Assembly (NCBI GenBank): GCA_023431045.1
Contig: JAEYXZ010000028.1
Location: 1 to 14,676, forward strand
Length of the DNA stretch: 14,676 nucleotides
Direction: 5' to 3'
Source of the DNA: Bacillota bacterium
GTDB taxonomy: Bacteria; Bacillota_I; Bacilli_A; Acholeplasmatales; Acholeplasmataceae
In this document: piece after piece, positions 1-9,106 of the stretch
Layout: the number at the start of each line of letters is the position of its first letter
Numbering within the stretch: the first letter of the stretch is position 1
Translations under genes and position numbers: made by a program
The notes under the pieces: model-generated
The model's database searches: none
What the model was told of the DNA's origin: nothing
Seen by the model: the letters and a program-made list of their open reading frames with translations, nothing else

Positions 1-2232
1 AATTGTTACAAGTCCATCCACATATGGATTACCTGAATAATTAACATAAATAACAACACCATTAGAATAGGTGTTCTTAACTACCCCCGGACTTAAAACT
101 AGACGCTCAACTACATAAGCATTATAAACATTTGATAAAGCAGTATTGACATACTCATATTGTCTTTTGATTTCATTTTCCCAATCACTATAACGAGACG
201 TAAAGATATAACTTGACCCTGTATTTAATAATAAGTGTGAAGATTCATGTGTAACCATGAAACTTGGCATGATTTGATAATCTACCATTCTCAAGAGTTC
301 ATTGGATGTGTTACTAAAGAAGTTACCACTTCGACCATAAGTTTTCTTATGTCCTGCAAGTACAAGTGGAATGAATGGAACTGTATCCGTAAACTTTAAT
401 TGTTGAGAAGAGTATAACGCTAAGTCATGAAGGACATCAGCACCAAATAGATAATCCATCGGTTGACTAACCATCGTTAGTTCACCTAGGTTTAAGAACT
501 TTTGAATCTCAGCAATTTGTTCACTTCTTGAAACAACATGATTAGAATAATCCGAAGATAGAAAACTTAAACTTGGATAAGAGACATTTTTAATACCTTG
601 TGTTACGAGTTCACTAAAATCAGCACTGAATAAATTATATGCTTGATCAGGTTTTAATAAATAAGTTTCTCCACCCAATGATATCAATTCAGAACCCAAA
701 CTCTGAACAACTTGATTAGCTTGATATCCACCTTGACCTTGAAATGCAACAAGCGGATCCACTGCATAATGAATATTGGCAAAATCTAAATCATCTAATA
801 TTCTTGGATTACCATAGAGTGATTCAACCCGATTAAAGTTTGGTGCAGTACCAGTCATTCCACCTTGTTGGAACCCTTTGACTGAGACATCCATGTAAGG
901 AATGATATCATGAAGATCATTTAGAATTGTTTTTAGTTGACTAGCTGTTGTCATCGTAAAGACTTCTTGTCCATACCACGCCCGTCTATTTTCTGTTGCT
1001 AAAACATCTAAATGAAGTGGAATATCACTTTGACTTTGAAGGGGTGCTAAATTAACACCTTGATCGATTAAGTATTCACGATAACGATTTGCCATACCAA
1101 CATAATTTGCATTGGTATCTGAAAGGAATAAATATTTCAGGTGAATATCGAACTCGTTACGTTCTTCTTGTACTCTAAGGACGATATTGGTTCCACTTGC
1201 ATTTAATTTTTGTGCATATGATGTGCGATACTCAAAAGATACTTGGGCACGATTAAAATTACTTTGCGTCGCATTGGATGCTGGTAAGAAGGAAAGCATG
1301 CCGTTACCTGCACCACTTTCAACAACACCTAGAAAAGCGTGTGAATTAACACCATGAACCATTCCAAATACTTTAGCAGTGAGTGGTTGCTCATTGCTCC
1401 ATTCGTCTAGAGTAATATCTGGTCCATAGAACTTTTTCGAATAAGGAATGATATTATCCCCACCAAAACGAATTAGTGCACCAACACCATCTGGAATCAT
1501 CACATACCCAGGTGTGTATGTATCTTTAGCAAATCCAAACAAATGATACACACTAATTGTTGAGATTAAGAAGTTATTATTATCTAATACCGATTCAGAT
1601 GGAACTTCAATATTAAGTCCATCTTCATCCAAATAAACTCTTAATGTAAGTTTAATCTTTGAAATTGGCATTGTTAAGTCAGCTTCAAACCCATTCTTAT
1701 CCGTGTATTCAGTATAGTTTCTGATGAGACCGCTAATTGTATTTTCAAAGAAGAATTCTGTGAATCTTTGAGTCACATTATTCGAGTTTAAATTGTAATA
1801 ACTTATTTGAACTGGACTTTGATTTTCCCGCACTAAAGCAGGAGTTGTCCCGATATCTTCTGCATTATATAAAGGATGTAATGGATCTAGATAGTCATAA
1901 GTCATATCTGATGCCCACACATACCCTGTCTCTTTATTAACGACACGAATCGTTAATGTTTCAGGGTTTACATAAAGTGCTAGTGTGTCATGATTTACAG
2001 CATCTAAAAGTTGATGATTATCCAGACTTGTATATGGATTATCAATTACTGGCGTTGTATCATCCATTTGTGTATAACGATTTGATTGTAGTGTCGAGGT
2101 AATTGGTGCTATCGATGTGACAGCAACTTGATCATGATGGACATCAGGATTAAGTGCATACAAGAAAGCGATTGAACTTAATAGCGTCAATAAAATCGTT
2201 AGAGTAATGATCGTTGTTCTTTTAACTGACAC
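1..2232 (-). CDS. DUF5696-family extracytoplasmic protein, 3' end beyond window
   Basis: The frame is open from a GTG start to the left edge: 744 codons with no stop, so the C-terminus lies outside. The start is set by a strong ribosome binding site (AAAGGAGGT, 2241-2249) eight bases upstream; it overlaps the preceding gene by 11 bp, suggesting translational coupling. Residues 6-26 form one hydrophobic segment (uncleaved anchor or signal peptide) and the rest is hydrophilic, so the protein is probably outside the membrane. Residues about 85-370 look beta-rich, with a YTPGYVMIPDGVGALIRFGG stretch at 239-258. From about residue 403 an alternating beta/alpha pattern begins (LHLDVLATENRR, VSVKGFQQGGM, HYAVDPLVAFQ), suggesting a TIM-barrel. 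I recognise it as resembling DUF5696 proteins, which often accompany sugar ABC transporters in Firmicutes; this is from memory, not a search. Catalytic activity is unproven; a glycoside hydrolase-like role is inference. Confidence 0.75.
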   Translation of the reverse strand, partial: MSVKRTTIITLTILLTLLSSIAFLYALNPDVHHDQVAVTSIAPITSTLQSNRYTQMDDTTPVIDNPYTSLDNHQLLDAVNHDTLALYVNPETLTIRVVNKETGYVWASDMTYDYLDPLHPLYNAEDIGTTPALVRENQSPVQISYYNLNSNNVTQRFTEFFFENTISGLIRNYTEYTDKNGFEADLTMPISKIKLTLRVYLDEDGLNIEVPSESVLDNNNFLISTISVYHLFGFAKDTYTPGYVMIPDGVGALIRFGGDNIIPYSKKFYGPDITLDEWSNEQPLTAKVFGMVHGVNSHAFLGVVESGAGNGMLSFLPASNATQSNFNRAQVSFEYRTSYAQKLNASGTNIVLRVQEERNEFDIHLKYLFLSDTNANYVGMANRYREYLIDQGVNLAPLQSQSDIPLHLDVLATENRRAWYGQEVFTMTTASQLKTILNDLHDIIPYMDVSVKGFQQGGMTGTAPNFNRVESLYGNPRILDDLDFANIHYAVDPLVAFQGQGGYQANQVVQSLGSELISLGGETYLLKPDQAYNLFSADFSELVTQGIKNVSYPSLSFLSSDYSNHVVSRSEQIAEIQKFLNLGELTMVSQPMDYLFGADVLHDLALYSSQQLKFTDTVPFIPLVLAGHKKTYGRSGNFFSNTSNELLRMVDYQIMPSFMVTHESSHLLLNTGSSYIFTSRYSDWENEIKRQYEYVNTALSNVYNAYVVERLVLSPGVVKNTYSNGVVIYVNYSGNPYVDGLVTI

Positions 2233-4222
2233 GGCCAAGTACCTCCTTTATGAGTGATGATATGTAGTCCCACATTTGGATAACTAATAAATAGATTAAT
2301 AAGAGAATTGCAACAATAACCACCATTGTAAAGATAGTCAATAGTATATTCTTAATTAATTCACCTACACTAAAGTTATGGATTTCTAAAACCATGAGTA
2401 AGACGAGTAAAATAACCCATCCATCACGGATAAAGATCATCGCTTGATAAATAAATGCTTCATTAAGTGTAAAGATATGAGAACATAAAATGATTGGAAC
2501 GGTAAAGATAAGATAAGGGATTAATGCATAGGCAGTTCCAGTAAAGACATCCTTAAACCAACCTTCACCAGATGATAAAGTCGCAATTAAATAATTGGAG
2601 AAAACAAATAAGAAAATGAAAGCCGCCATTCCAAAGAAACTACTGACGATATTATAACTTTGAAGATCTGTTTCATTGAAAAGGAATCCAGTTGTAAATA
2701 TTGCAACAACATTTAAGATTAAGAATAAAGCATAGATAATAAGTGCAGTCGTTTGACTAGAGGCTTTTTCATGTTTGATAATGTGGAATGTGTCGACAGG
2801 ATGTCTAAACATTCGCATACCAAGTCGTAGTTCTCGAATGATTTTGACCTGATTGGCTTTTTGATCAATTTTGCGAATTGGATCATAGATGTGCCACTGA
2901 TGATCAACCAGTTTTAAAGCACCTCTTAAAACGAGGAATCCAAGTAGTAATGCGAAAATTAAACCTAAGTACTGAGTTAAGAAATCATTTCTAACTTGCC
3001 AATAAACATCTGAGTATCCCTGTTTATCAGAAGCAATTCGGTAATAATCAAGCGCTGTTTGGTAATCCCCATTACGGTAATAAGTACGAGCAATGACTGA
3101 ATTTGCGAGTGCAAACACTGAATTCATACGGAGTACATTTTCCCATTGTTCAACGTCATAAATACCGTTTTGTAGAGATTGAAGTCCTTCATGAACAAGT
3201 GCTGTAAATTCTGATCGTTGTAAAATTTGAATATTACCTGCAACTCGATCTAAAATATATAGATTATAGTTAGAATCAACAACTAAATCAGCTGCACCTT
3301 GGAATAATCCTAGAACTGGACTTGGTCCAGCTTCAGCACCAAATAGGAATAGTAAATGACCTGTTGCATCATATTCTGCAATATATCCTTCTGGGGTTAT
3401 GGAATAGACATTACCAAAATCATTAACAAAAACCGCTGTTGGATTATTTAAGGTCGTTAATGAGTAGACTATTTGTGAGGCTATATTGAATTTCTTGACT
3501 TGATTACCTTCGGTTTGAGATGTTGTATATAATGATCCTTTTTGATCAACAGCAATATTTTCAGGTGATAGCGGTGTAATTGGTGCGAGTGGCACATTGA
3601 AGAATTCTAAAATTTCACGATAAAGAGATTTATCGGTTGGATTCGTTCCTAAATAACCTAAGAATTCACCTACATGGTTAAACTGCATCACACCAGAAAC
3701 AGATCCTTCACCCGTCACATACATAATACCTCTTGGACCGGTTGCAATCTTTAGTGGAATAAATGGTGAATTTAATCCGAAGATAGGTTCACTTGGACGA
3801 TCTATGGTAAGTTTTAAATCTAGGTTCTCATCATAGACATAAATTAATCGAGTGCCTTTATCAACCACATATAATTGATTGTCTTGATCAACGTGAACTC
3901 CTGTAGGTTCCATCAAACCAGTAACAAGTTCTGTCACAAGACCTGTGCCATCTATAGATATAATGCGTTGATTATTCGTATCAGCAACATATAATAAATC
4001 ATCTTTCATATACATGTCACTTGGATTATTTAATGAAGTTGGAATTGTTATTGTTCCAGCAGGCTCATAAGCTGTTTGTGTAATAACAAGTTCACCATCA
4101 GGACCAATGGTATATGTCTGATATGGTGCAGATGAAATAATCACTGCTTCTGTTTTAGGTATTAATACGATACTTAAGCATAACAGAAAGATAAACTGAA
4201 TTAAAATCCATGTTTTTTTCAT
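2222..4222 (-). CDS. NHL beta-propeller / TPR-like / Yip1-domain membrane protein
   Basis: This 666-residue protein begins with a signal sequence (residues 1-26, ending TEA). Residues about 60-340 contain six NHL-like blades, each with a P-x-x-hydrophobic start and an LYV/MYV-type strand (PSDMYMKDDLLYVADTNNQR at 67-86, PTGVHVDQDNQLYVVD at 106-121, others near 157, 220, 261 and 310), so a six-bladed propeller outside the cell is likely. A TPR-like helix pair follows (about 365-400, with YYRNGDYQTALDYY). A membrane helix at about 418-437 precedes a Yip1-like domain with helices near 491-513, 524-547, 563-583, 595-613 and 624-648. The ATG lies nine bases past the permease stop, with AGGTGA upstream. 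Its function is unknown. Context suggests a membrane partner of the transporter or of the downstream DUF5696 protein, possibly gathering substrate or scaffolding; that is inference. Confidence 0.85.
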   Translation of the reverse strand: MKKTWILIQFIFLLCLSIVLIPKTEAVIISSAPYQTYTIGPDGELVITQTAYEPAGTITIPTSLNNPSDMYMKDDLLYVADTNNQRIISIDGTGLVTELVTGLMEPTGVHVDQDNQLYVVDKGTRLIYVYDENLDLKLTIDRPSEPIFGLNSPFIPLKIATGPRGIMYVTGEGSVSGVMQFNHVGEFLGYLGTNPTDKSLYREILEFFNVPLAPITPLSPENIAVDQKGSLYTTSQTEGNQVKKFNIASQIVYSLTTLNNPTAVFVNDFGNVYSITPEGYIAEYDATGHLLFLFGAEAGPSPVLGLFQGAADLVVDSNYNLYILDRVAGNIQILQRSEFTALVHEGLQSLQNGIYDVEQWENVLRMNSVFALANSVIARTYYRNGDYQTALDYYRIASDKQGYSDVYWQVRNDFLTQYLGLIFALLLGFLVLRGALKLVDHQWHIYDPIRKIDQKANQVKIIRELRLGMRMFRHPVDTFHIIKHEKASSQTTALIIYALFLILNVVAIFTTGFLFNETDLQSYNIVSSFFGMAAFIFLFVFSNYLIATLSSGEGWFKDVFTGTAYALIPYLIFTVPIILCSHIFTLNEAFIYQAMIFIRDGWVILLVLLMVLEIHNFSVGELIKNILLTIFTMVVIVAILLLIYLLVIQMWDYISSLIKEVLGRVS

Positions 4223-4230
4223 GTCATCAC

Positions 4231-5160
4231 CTACTTCATACCAGAATGAGCCATGGTATCCATGACATTCTTTTGTAAGATGATAAAGATAATGAGGTTA
4301 GGAATAAACATAATTAACGCTGCTGCCGCGGCCATCCCTTGTCCTGCAACTGTGTTTGCTTGCGTTGTGAGGGTTGACATATAGAATGCAAAGGTTTTAA
4401 GTCGCTCATCTGTAATTAAGTTTGTTGAAACTTCAGTATTATTCCATACGCTTTGGAATGAAACAATAGCAATCGTAGCAACCGCAGGTTTAATGAGCGG
4501 CAAGATGATATTAAAATAGATTTGGAATTCATTCGCACCGTCAACTTTGGCAGCTTCAATTAATTCATTTGGAATTTGGTCAATGAATTGTTTGATTAAG
4601 AATAAACCAACAGGAACTGCAAGTCCTGGTAATATATGAACCCAAAAAGTATCAATAATGCCTAAGGATTGAATAACTAAATAACGTGGGATTACAACCG
4701 ATGATCCAACGAAGATAATCGCGATATTATTAATCAGTAATAAAGGTTTCTTTAATTTAAATTTAAGTTTTGATAATGCATATCCTGCAAGACTTGAAAC
4801 AAAAATTGAAATGACAACTACGGCACCTGAAATCCAAATTGAGTTCCATATATAAACTGTCATTGGAACTCCTGTATTAGAGGTAACTGCAAATAAATCA
4901 ACAAAGTTTTTAAAGGTTGGTTCTGCAACAAAGAATTGTGGCGGCCAAGCAAATAACTCATTTAATGGTTTAAATGCTGTTGAGAAAATATAGACGATTG
5001 GAAGTGCCATAAATATCGCCATTGGAATTAGAATCAAATAGAATTTAATTTGACTGACATGGAAGTTTCTTGGATTAATCTTTGTACCAGAATAACCCGT
5101 GTATCTTGCTCTTGGAATCTTTAGTTTTTGAGGCTTAGATTGTGCTGTTGATATATTCAT
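4231..5160 (-). CDS. Carbohydrate ABC transporter permease, MalG type
   Basis: This is the inner-membrane permease of a CUT1-type sugar importer and should pair with the MalF-like product encoded just upstream. The 309-residue protein has about six hydrophobic helices (near 40-63, 102-128, 141-163, 175-193, 226-240 and 275-297). The cytoplasmic EAA loop is intact at 202-225 (EAAKVDGANEFQIYF then ILPLIKP); it is the site that docks the ATPase. The C-terminus MDTMAHSGMK matches the usual family ending. AGGTGA upstream of the ATG supports the start, and the gap to the previous stop is only 11 bases. No ATPase gene lies in the window, so a shared MsmX-type ATPase is inferred. Substrate specificity cannot be read from the permease; gluco-oligosaccharides are inferred from neighbours. 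Confidence 0.95.
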   Translation of the reverse strand: MNISTAQSKPQKLKIPRARYTGYSGTKINPRNFHVSQIKFYLILIPMAIFMALPIVYIFSTAFKPLNELFAWPPQFFVAEPTFKNFVDLFAVTSNTGVPMTVYIWNSIWISGAVVVISIFVSSLAGYALSKLKFKLKKPLLLINNIAIIFVGSSVVIPRYLVIQSLGIIDTFWVHILPGLAVPVGLFLIKQFIDQIPNELIEAAKVDGANEFQIYFNIILPLIKPAVATIAIVSFQSVWNNTEVSTNLITDERLKTFAFYMSTLTTQANTVAGQGMAAAAALIMFIPNLIIFIILQKNVMDTMAHSGMK

Positions 5161-5171
5161 CTTTTTTCACC

Positions 5172-5423
5172 TCAATCCTTTTCCCCAAAGAGTTTATGAG
5201 CTGCATAGTTAAATAACAAGACCATCACTAATAAAACCATCGAAATTGCAGCTGCATAACCCATTTCAAAACGATTAAAACCATAATCATCAATATGGGT
5301 TACAATCAATTGTCCGGCATTTTGTGGGGTAGGATTTTGACCAGATAACTGTGCACCAATTGAACCCGCATTAAAAGTTGCAACCAAACTCATGACTGCA
5401 CCAAATAACATCTGGGGTTTCAT
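5172..5423 (-). pseudogene. 3' fragment of MalF-type permease, -1 frame relative to 5' part
   Basis: This 83-codon frame (MKPQMLFGAVMSL... ending AAHKLFGEKD) is the C-terminal third of a MalF-type sugar permease, not an independent small protein. It continues directly from the 5' fragment: the EAA loop ends there with YITIPS, and the expected next residues (a Met/Ile-Lys-Pro run followed by a membrane helix) open this frame. A last hydrophobic helix lies near residues 58-76. Joined, the pieces give 309 residues, the same as the MalG partner. The ATG overlaps the upstream stop as ATGA, so stop-restart translation is conceivable, but no clear ribosome binding site precedes it. The simplest reading is loss of one A (TCAATG to TCATG), either real or a sequencing error. 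Confidence 0.85.
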
Positions 5424-6100
5424 GATGGAATTGTAATATAAAAGATTTCTTGTAGCTTATTTTTCATTCCATCAATGTATGCTGCTTCATAGAGTTCTTG
5501 GTTAATGTTTAAAACCCCAGCAAGCATTGCTAAAAAGCCAATACCCATACTACTCCATAGTGTGACAACAATCATGACAGGTAATAAGTAATTAGCGTTG
5601 GTAAGCCATTGAATTGGTTCATCAATGACATTCATCATTAAAAGTAGAGCATTTAAATATCCGTTTTCATCACCCGAGAAAATAATTCTCCACATCACTG
5701 ACATTGCGACCCCTGCAGTCATAGATGGTGAATAAATGACGAGTGCTAAAATCGTTCTTGGACGATGAGGAATTTGTGCTAAAAGCCATGCTAAGAAAAA
5801 TCCTAGCATATACCCAATTGGTCCAACAAATAATGCAAACTGAACGGTATTTGGTATGACTTTTTGCATGAAGACATCATCTGCTGTGAATAAGAAAATA
5901 TAGTTAGAAAACATCGTTTCAAAAGAGAATCGAGGTGCTTCTAAGAGATTAAAGTAGGTTAATGAAAGCAACATTCCCATTGCAACCGGAATCGTAATGA
6001 AAATCATAAAAGCTATTGCATATGGTGCAATGAATAAAGTTCCTGTACCTTCACTACTTGTATTTAAACGGCGTTTCTTTATCATTTTAGTTTCTGTCAT
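5420..6100 (-). pseudogene. 5' fragment of MalF-type sugar ABC permease, frameshifted
   Basis: This encodes the first 226 residues of a CUT1 sugar permease of the MalF type. Hydrophobic helices occur near 21-48, 84-109, 116-140 and 171-195. The EAA loop starts at 205 (EAAYIDGMKNKLQEIFYITIP), and the frame stops immediately after it, where intact homologues continue for another membrane-spanning segment. I chose the ATG at 6100 because it overlaps the preceding gene's TGA as ATGA and has a GGGTG run eight bases upstream; a GTG at 6115 is an alternative. Without the 3' fragment the protein lacks its last helices and should not form a normal importer. The rest of the operon shows no decay, which favours a sequencing error, a recent mutation or translational rescue over an old pseudogene. 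Confidence 0.9.
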
Positions 6101-9081
6101 GCGCCATTCACCCACTGATCAAGTGTCTCTTTGGTCGGCAATAAATAAGGCTTTAAAATACGACCTTGATTATCAATAAAGCCAAACTCAATCATCTTTC
6201 GGTTAATTTCCTTGTTAACAATAACTTCAGCATCTTCCATCGCAATTCGAATATTAACACCATCATAAACAATCTTGTTCCATGCATTTGAGATTTCTCT
6301 TTCAAGCATGTATGACGCCGGTGTCTTCGCTGTATCTAAAACCCAATCCCATTGAGCTAAGAAAACATCTTTATGTTCTTGGTTCCAATTAAGTTGTTCA
6401 AATGCGTGATAGTTTGCAGTATTCCACATATACTCACTGCCGAGTGAATTCATCAAGGCATCAGCGTAATTAACTTGCGTGTTGGTTTGACTCCACCATT
6501 CAAGGAATTGCCATGCTTCTTGTTGTTTCTTAGAGTTCTTGAAGATCATTGAGGAGGTTGATGCCCCATCATATGAACGATCGACAATAGCACCTCTCTG
6601 GATTCCTGGTAATGGTGCAATGTTCCATAAACCAGCAATTTCTGGTGCAGCATATAAGAGTTGAACATACATTCCAAAATCACCAATACCAATTGGCATA
6701 TTTCCATATCTAAATTGATTGTAGAAACTACCAACTTCAAGCGGTAATGCATAGACGGTATATAAATCCGTCATGAGTGTCATAGCATCAATCATTGCCT
6801 CAGAATCAAGTGTTGTTCCGAGTGCACCCTCAGTATAAAGTTGTCCACCTTGCTGCATGATAAATGGCATGGTAGTAACAAATGCTTTAAAAGCTGATGT
6901 TCCTGAAAGCATCGAATAGAAGTTCATACCAAATCGTTGAAGTTCAGGTAACATGTCAATGACATCATCCCATGTATCTGGAATTTCTAGATTAAGATTA
7001 TTTAAAATATCAGAACGATAAAATAATATATTAAAGTTTTGAGTTTCTGGTAAACCGTAAACACCTTCTTGATAGATGAGTTGCATGAATGCTCCAGGTT
7101 TAAAGTTTTCTGTGACCTGATCAAATGATTCAAAAGTCTTTAAATCAACTAAAGCATTACGAATCGCAAAATCATATGGACGCCATCCTGCAACCCCCAT
7201 TGCAAGATCGGGTTGTGTTCCTGATGCAGTTGCAAGAATTAATTTGTTTTCATCAGGCATTAAAGAAATTCTAACTTTAATTCCAGTCGTTTGAGTAAAT
7301 TCATCATCAACCATTTGTTGCATTAAATTCACATATTGACGTGAACGATTGACCCAAATATTTAACTCATCATCGCTATTTTTAACACCTAATTGATCTG
7401 AGAAGAGTGATGCGAAAAAGCGTTGGACTTCAATCCAAAGCCCCTCAAAGAAATTTGGAGTTGCTTCTTTTATTAATGCTTCATTGCCATGGATATAAAG
7501 TACATCCATGGTTAATGGTGAACTAATGGTTAATGGTAGGATAATTCCAAGTCTTTGCAATACCGATGCAGTAGCACCAGTTAACTTCCCAAGATTTGCA
7601 GGAATACGATTCGGTTCTTTTGCTAATTCATATAACCATGTGTATGCGGCTTTTAAACCTGCTGAAACTTCGGATTCAAGATTGGTTCGATTAATAGAAA
7701 TCCAATCATCATATGCGCTCTCAATGACTTCACCAAAACCTCTTACATCAGCTTCGATTGTTGGTAAGTAATCTGTGATTTCCCAGTCTCTATTCTCATC
7801 AATTTGATTTCCTGTTAATTTCTTAATATCAAGCGCTAAATCATTGACACTAATCATAACCGAATTGATTCGTTCATAGATTGTTTTAAACGGTGCACTA
7901 TTAACCTCAAGTCCGATTCGATTAATCCCCGCTTGAAGATAAAATTGATAGTCAACTTGTTCACTATTTTTTAAAGTGTAATTATTCCAATCCATATTTG
8001 GAATAAAAATACGTTCTGCCTCATCAAATGGAACCTCTCCATTGATTGTAAGCGTACGATAAACACCTGAATTAGCTTTTCCTTGTTTTGCTTTTAAGGT
8101 GATGTAGTAGTAACCTGATTGTTCAACTGCTACATCATAGTAAATAGCTTGACCTGAATTATCAAAGGTTGCTCCATCAAGTACATTTAATCTAGATTCC
8201 ACCATCGCAAACGGCGTATTTTTAGGATTACGATCCGTTCCATAACGAATTGATACATCATTTTTAATGGTTATAGCTTCTGCTTCGATTGGATAGATGA
8301 TTTCATCAATCATTGATCCCGTATTTTGATTTAAGTAAGAATCATACGTTGGGTAAACTTCCATATTTTCTACATAGACTTGTCCAAGCAAAAAATAACC
8401 ATTTTTGCGAGTTAGTTCAATGGTATTAAGCCCATCGATAAAATGAAATAATATCGCCTGTTCATTAAGTCTTGATGCATCTCTTAAGTCTGTATGTATC
8501 CATTCATAAACTTGTGTTGCATTCGGCATGATATCATTACCAAATCGATCTTTATTAAATTCGCTTGGTGTTTCCCACATCGTCTTCAACGTTAATTGCG
8601 ATGCTTCATAGTAAGGTGTTTCACCATTGATTTTAATCGCTAACTCAATTGGATTAATTGAAGTTGTTTGGCTATAAAAATCAAGTCCAATTTTATAAAG
8701 ACCTTCTTGTGGTATATCAACAACCATTGATACCGTTTGCTCATCATTATTTGATTGATCAAATGCAAGCACTTCTAAACTTAATGGCTCTGGCAAGTTA
8801 TGTTCTGTTAGGAAATCTGAATAATTTTCATTATCAAGTGTTAGTTCCCCAGGATTTTCACTTAAATCAAAAGAAGAAGGCGCGATGACCTCACTCAATT
8901 CGATATCATCGCGTAATCCTTCTTCCTTCCAAGTGTTTAAGGTGTAAGAATAATATGATTGCAACACCGTTGGTGTATATTCACTATACTCAAATGGCGC
9001 ATCAAAGATCGATGCATGAGTTCCTGGTATCCATAAGATAACAAGTACAGTGATACAAAATCCAATGATGATTTTTTTCAT
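6097..9081 (-). CDS. Secreted two-module carbohydrate-binding / solute-binding fusion protein
   Basis: This 994-residue exported protein is far longer than a normal sugar-binding protein (about 400-550). Residues 1-23 form a signal peptide ending THA, with no lipobox cysteine. Two related beta-sandwich-like modules follow, at about 100-240 and 262-415. They share matching lines: INGETPYYEASQ at 151 versus INGEVPFDEAER at 346, and DGLNTIEL at 216 versus AGINRIGL at 384. They resemble carbohydrate-binding modules of the CBM6/35 kind. A helical linker (about 430-500) leads to a type-1 solute-binding domain at about 570-960, with typical features such as LATASGTQPDLAMG, YGLPETQNFNILFYRSDIL and a C-terminal EAWQFLEWW. 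The stop overlaps the permease start as ATGA. It probably presents bound glycan to the transporter or accessory proteins; the substrate is inferred to be a beta-glucan. Confidence 0.85.
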   Translation of the reverse strand: MKKIIIGFCITVLVILWIPGTHASIFDAPFEYSEYTPTVLQSYYSYTLNTWKEEGLRDDIELSEVIAPSSFDLSENPGELTLDNENYSDFLTEHNLPEPLSLEVLAFDQSNNDEQTVSMVVDIPQEGLYKIGLDFYSQTTSINPIELAIKINGETPYYEASQLTLKTMWETPSEFNKDRFGNDIMPNATQVYEWIHTDLRDASRLNEQAILFHFIDGLNTIELTRKNGYFLLGQVYVENMEVYPTYDSYLNQNTGSMIDEIIYPIEAEAITIKNDVSIRYGTDRNPKNTPFAMVESRLNVLDGATFDNSGQAIYYDVAVEQSGYYYITLKAKQGKANSGVYRTLTINGEVPFDEAERIFIPNMDWNNYTLKNSEQVDYQFYLQAGINRIGLEVNSAPFKTIYERINSVMISVNDLALDIKKLTGNQIDENRDWEITDYLPTIEADVRGFGEVIESAYDDWISINRTNLESEVSAGLKAAYTWLYELAKEPNRIPANLGKLTGATASVLQRLGIILPLTISSPLTMDVLYIHGNEALIKEATPNFFEGLWIEVQRFFASLFSDQLGVKNSDDELNIWVNRSRQYVNLMQQMVDDEFTQTTGIKVRISLMPDENKLILATASGTQPDLAMGVAGWRPYDFAIRNALVDLKTFESFDQVTENFKPGAFMQLIYQEGVYGLPETQNFNILFYRSDILNNLNLEIPDTWDDVIDMLPELQRFGMNFYSMLSGTSAFKAFVTTMPFIMQQGGQLYTEGALGTTLDSEAMIDAMTLMTDLYTVYALPLEVGSFYNQFRYGNMPIGIGDFGMYVQLLYAAPEIAGLWNIAPLPGIQRGAIVDRSYDGASTSSMIFKNSKKQQEAWQFLEWWSQTNTQVNYADALMNSLGSEYMWNTANYHAFEQLNWNQEHKDVFLAQWDWVLDTAKTPASYMLEREISNAWNKIVYDGVNIRIAMEDAEVIVNKEINRKMIEFGFIDNQGRILKPYLLPTKETLDQWVNGA
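7508..7537. repeat. Short direct repeat, 12 bp twice, inside a coding region
   Basis: ATGGTTAATGGT occurs at 7508-7519 and again at 7526-7537 on the plus strand, an 18-bp period that keeps the reading frame. It encodes a repeated Pro-Leu-Thr (PLTISSPLTMD) in the linker of the 994-residue protein. It is probably a small in-frame slippage duplication with no further role. Confidence 0.7.
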
Positions 9082-9106
9082 ACACTTCTCCCTTTACTAA
9101 TTGATA

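Noticed and set aside
5415..5430. Programmed -1 ribosomal frameshift joining the two permease halves.
   Set aside because: The only slippery-looking run (AAACCCC) lies after the in-frame TGA, so ribosomes would terminate before reaching it.
7508..7771. Plus-strand open frame of 87 codons.
   Set aside because: It lies opposite the 994-residue gene, which has clear domain content; no ribosome binding site or recognisable product.
8100..8146. Inverted repeat TGATGTAG / CTACATCA within the CBM-SBP gene.
   Set aside because: Short arms with a long spacer inside coding sequence; consistent with chance in AT-rich DNA.
8658..8888. Plus-strand open frame of 76 codons.
   Set aside because: Antisense shadow of the CBM-SBP gene with low-complexity composition and no start signals.
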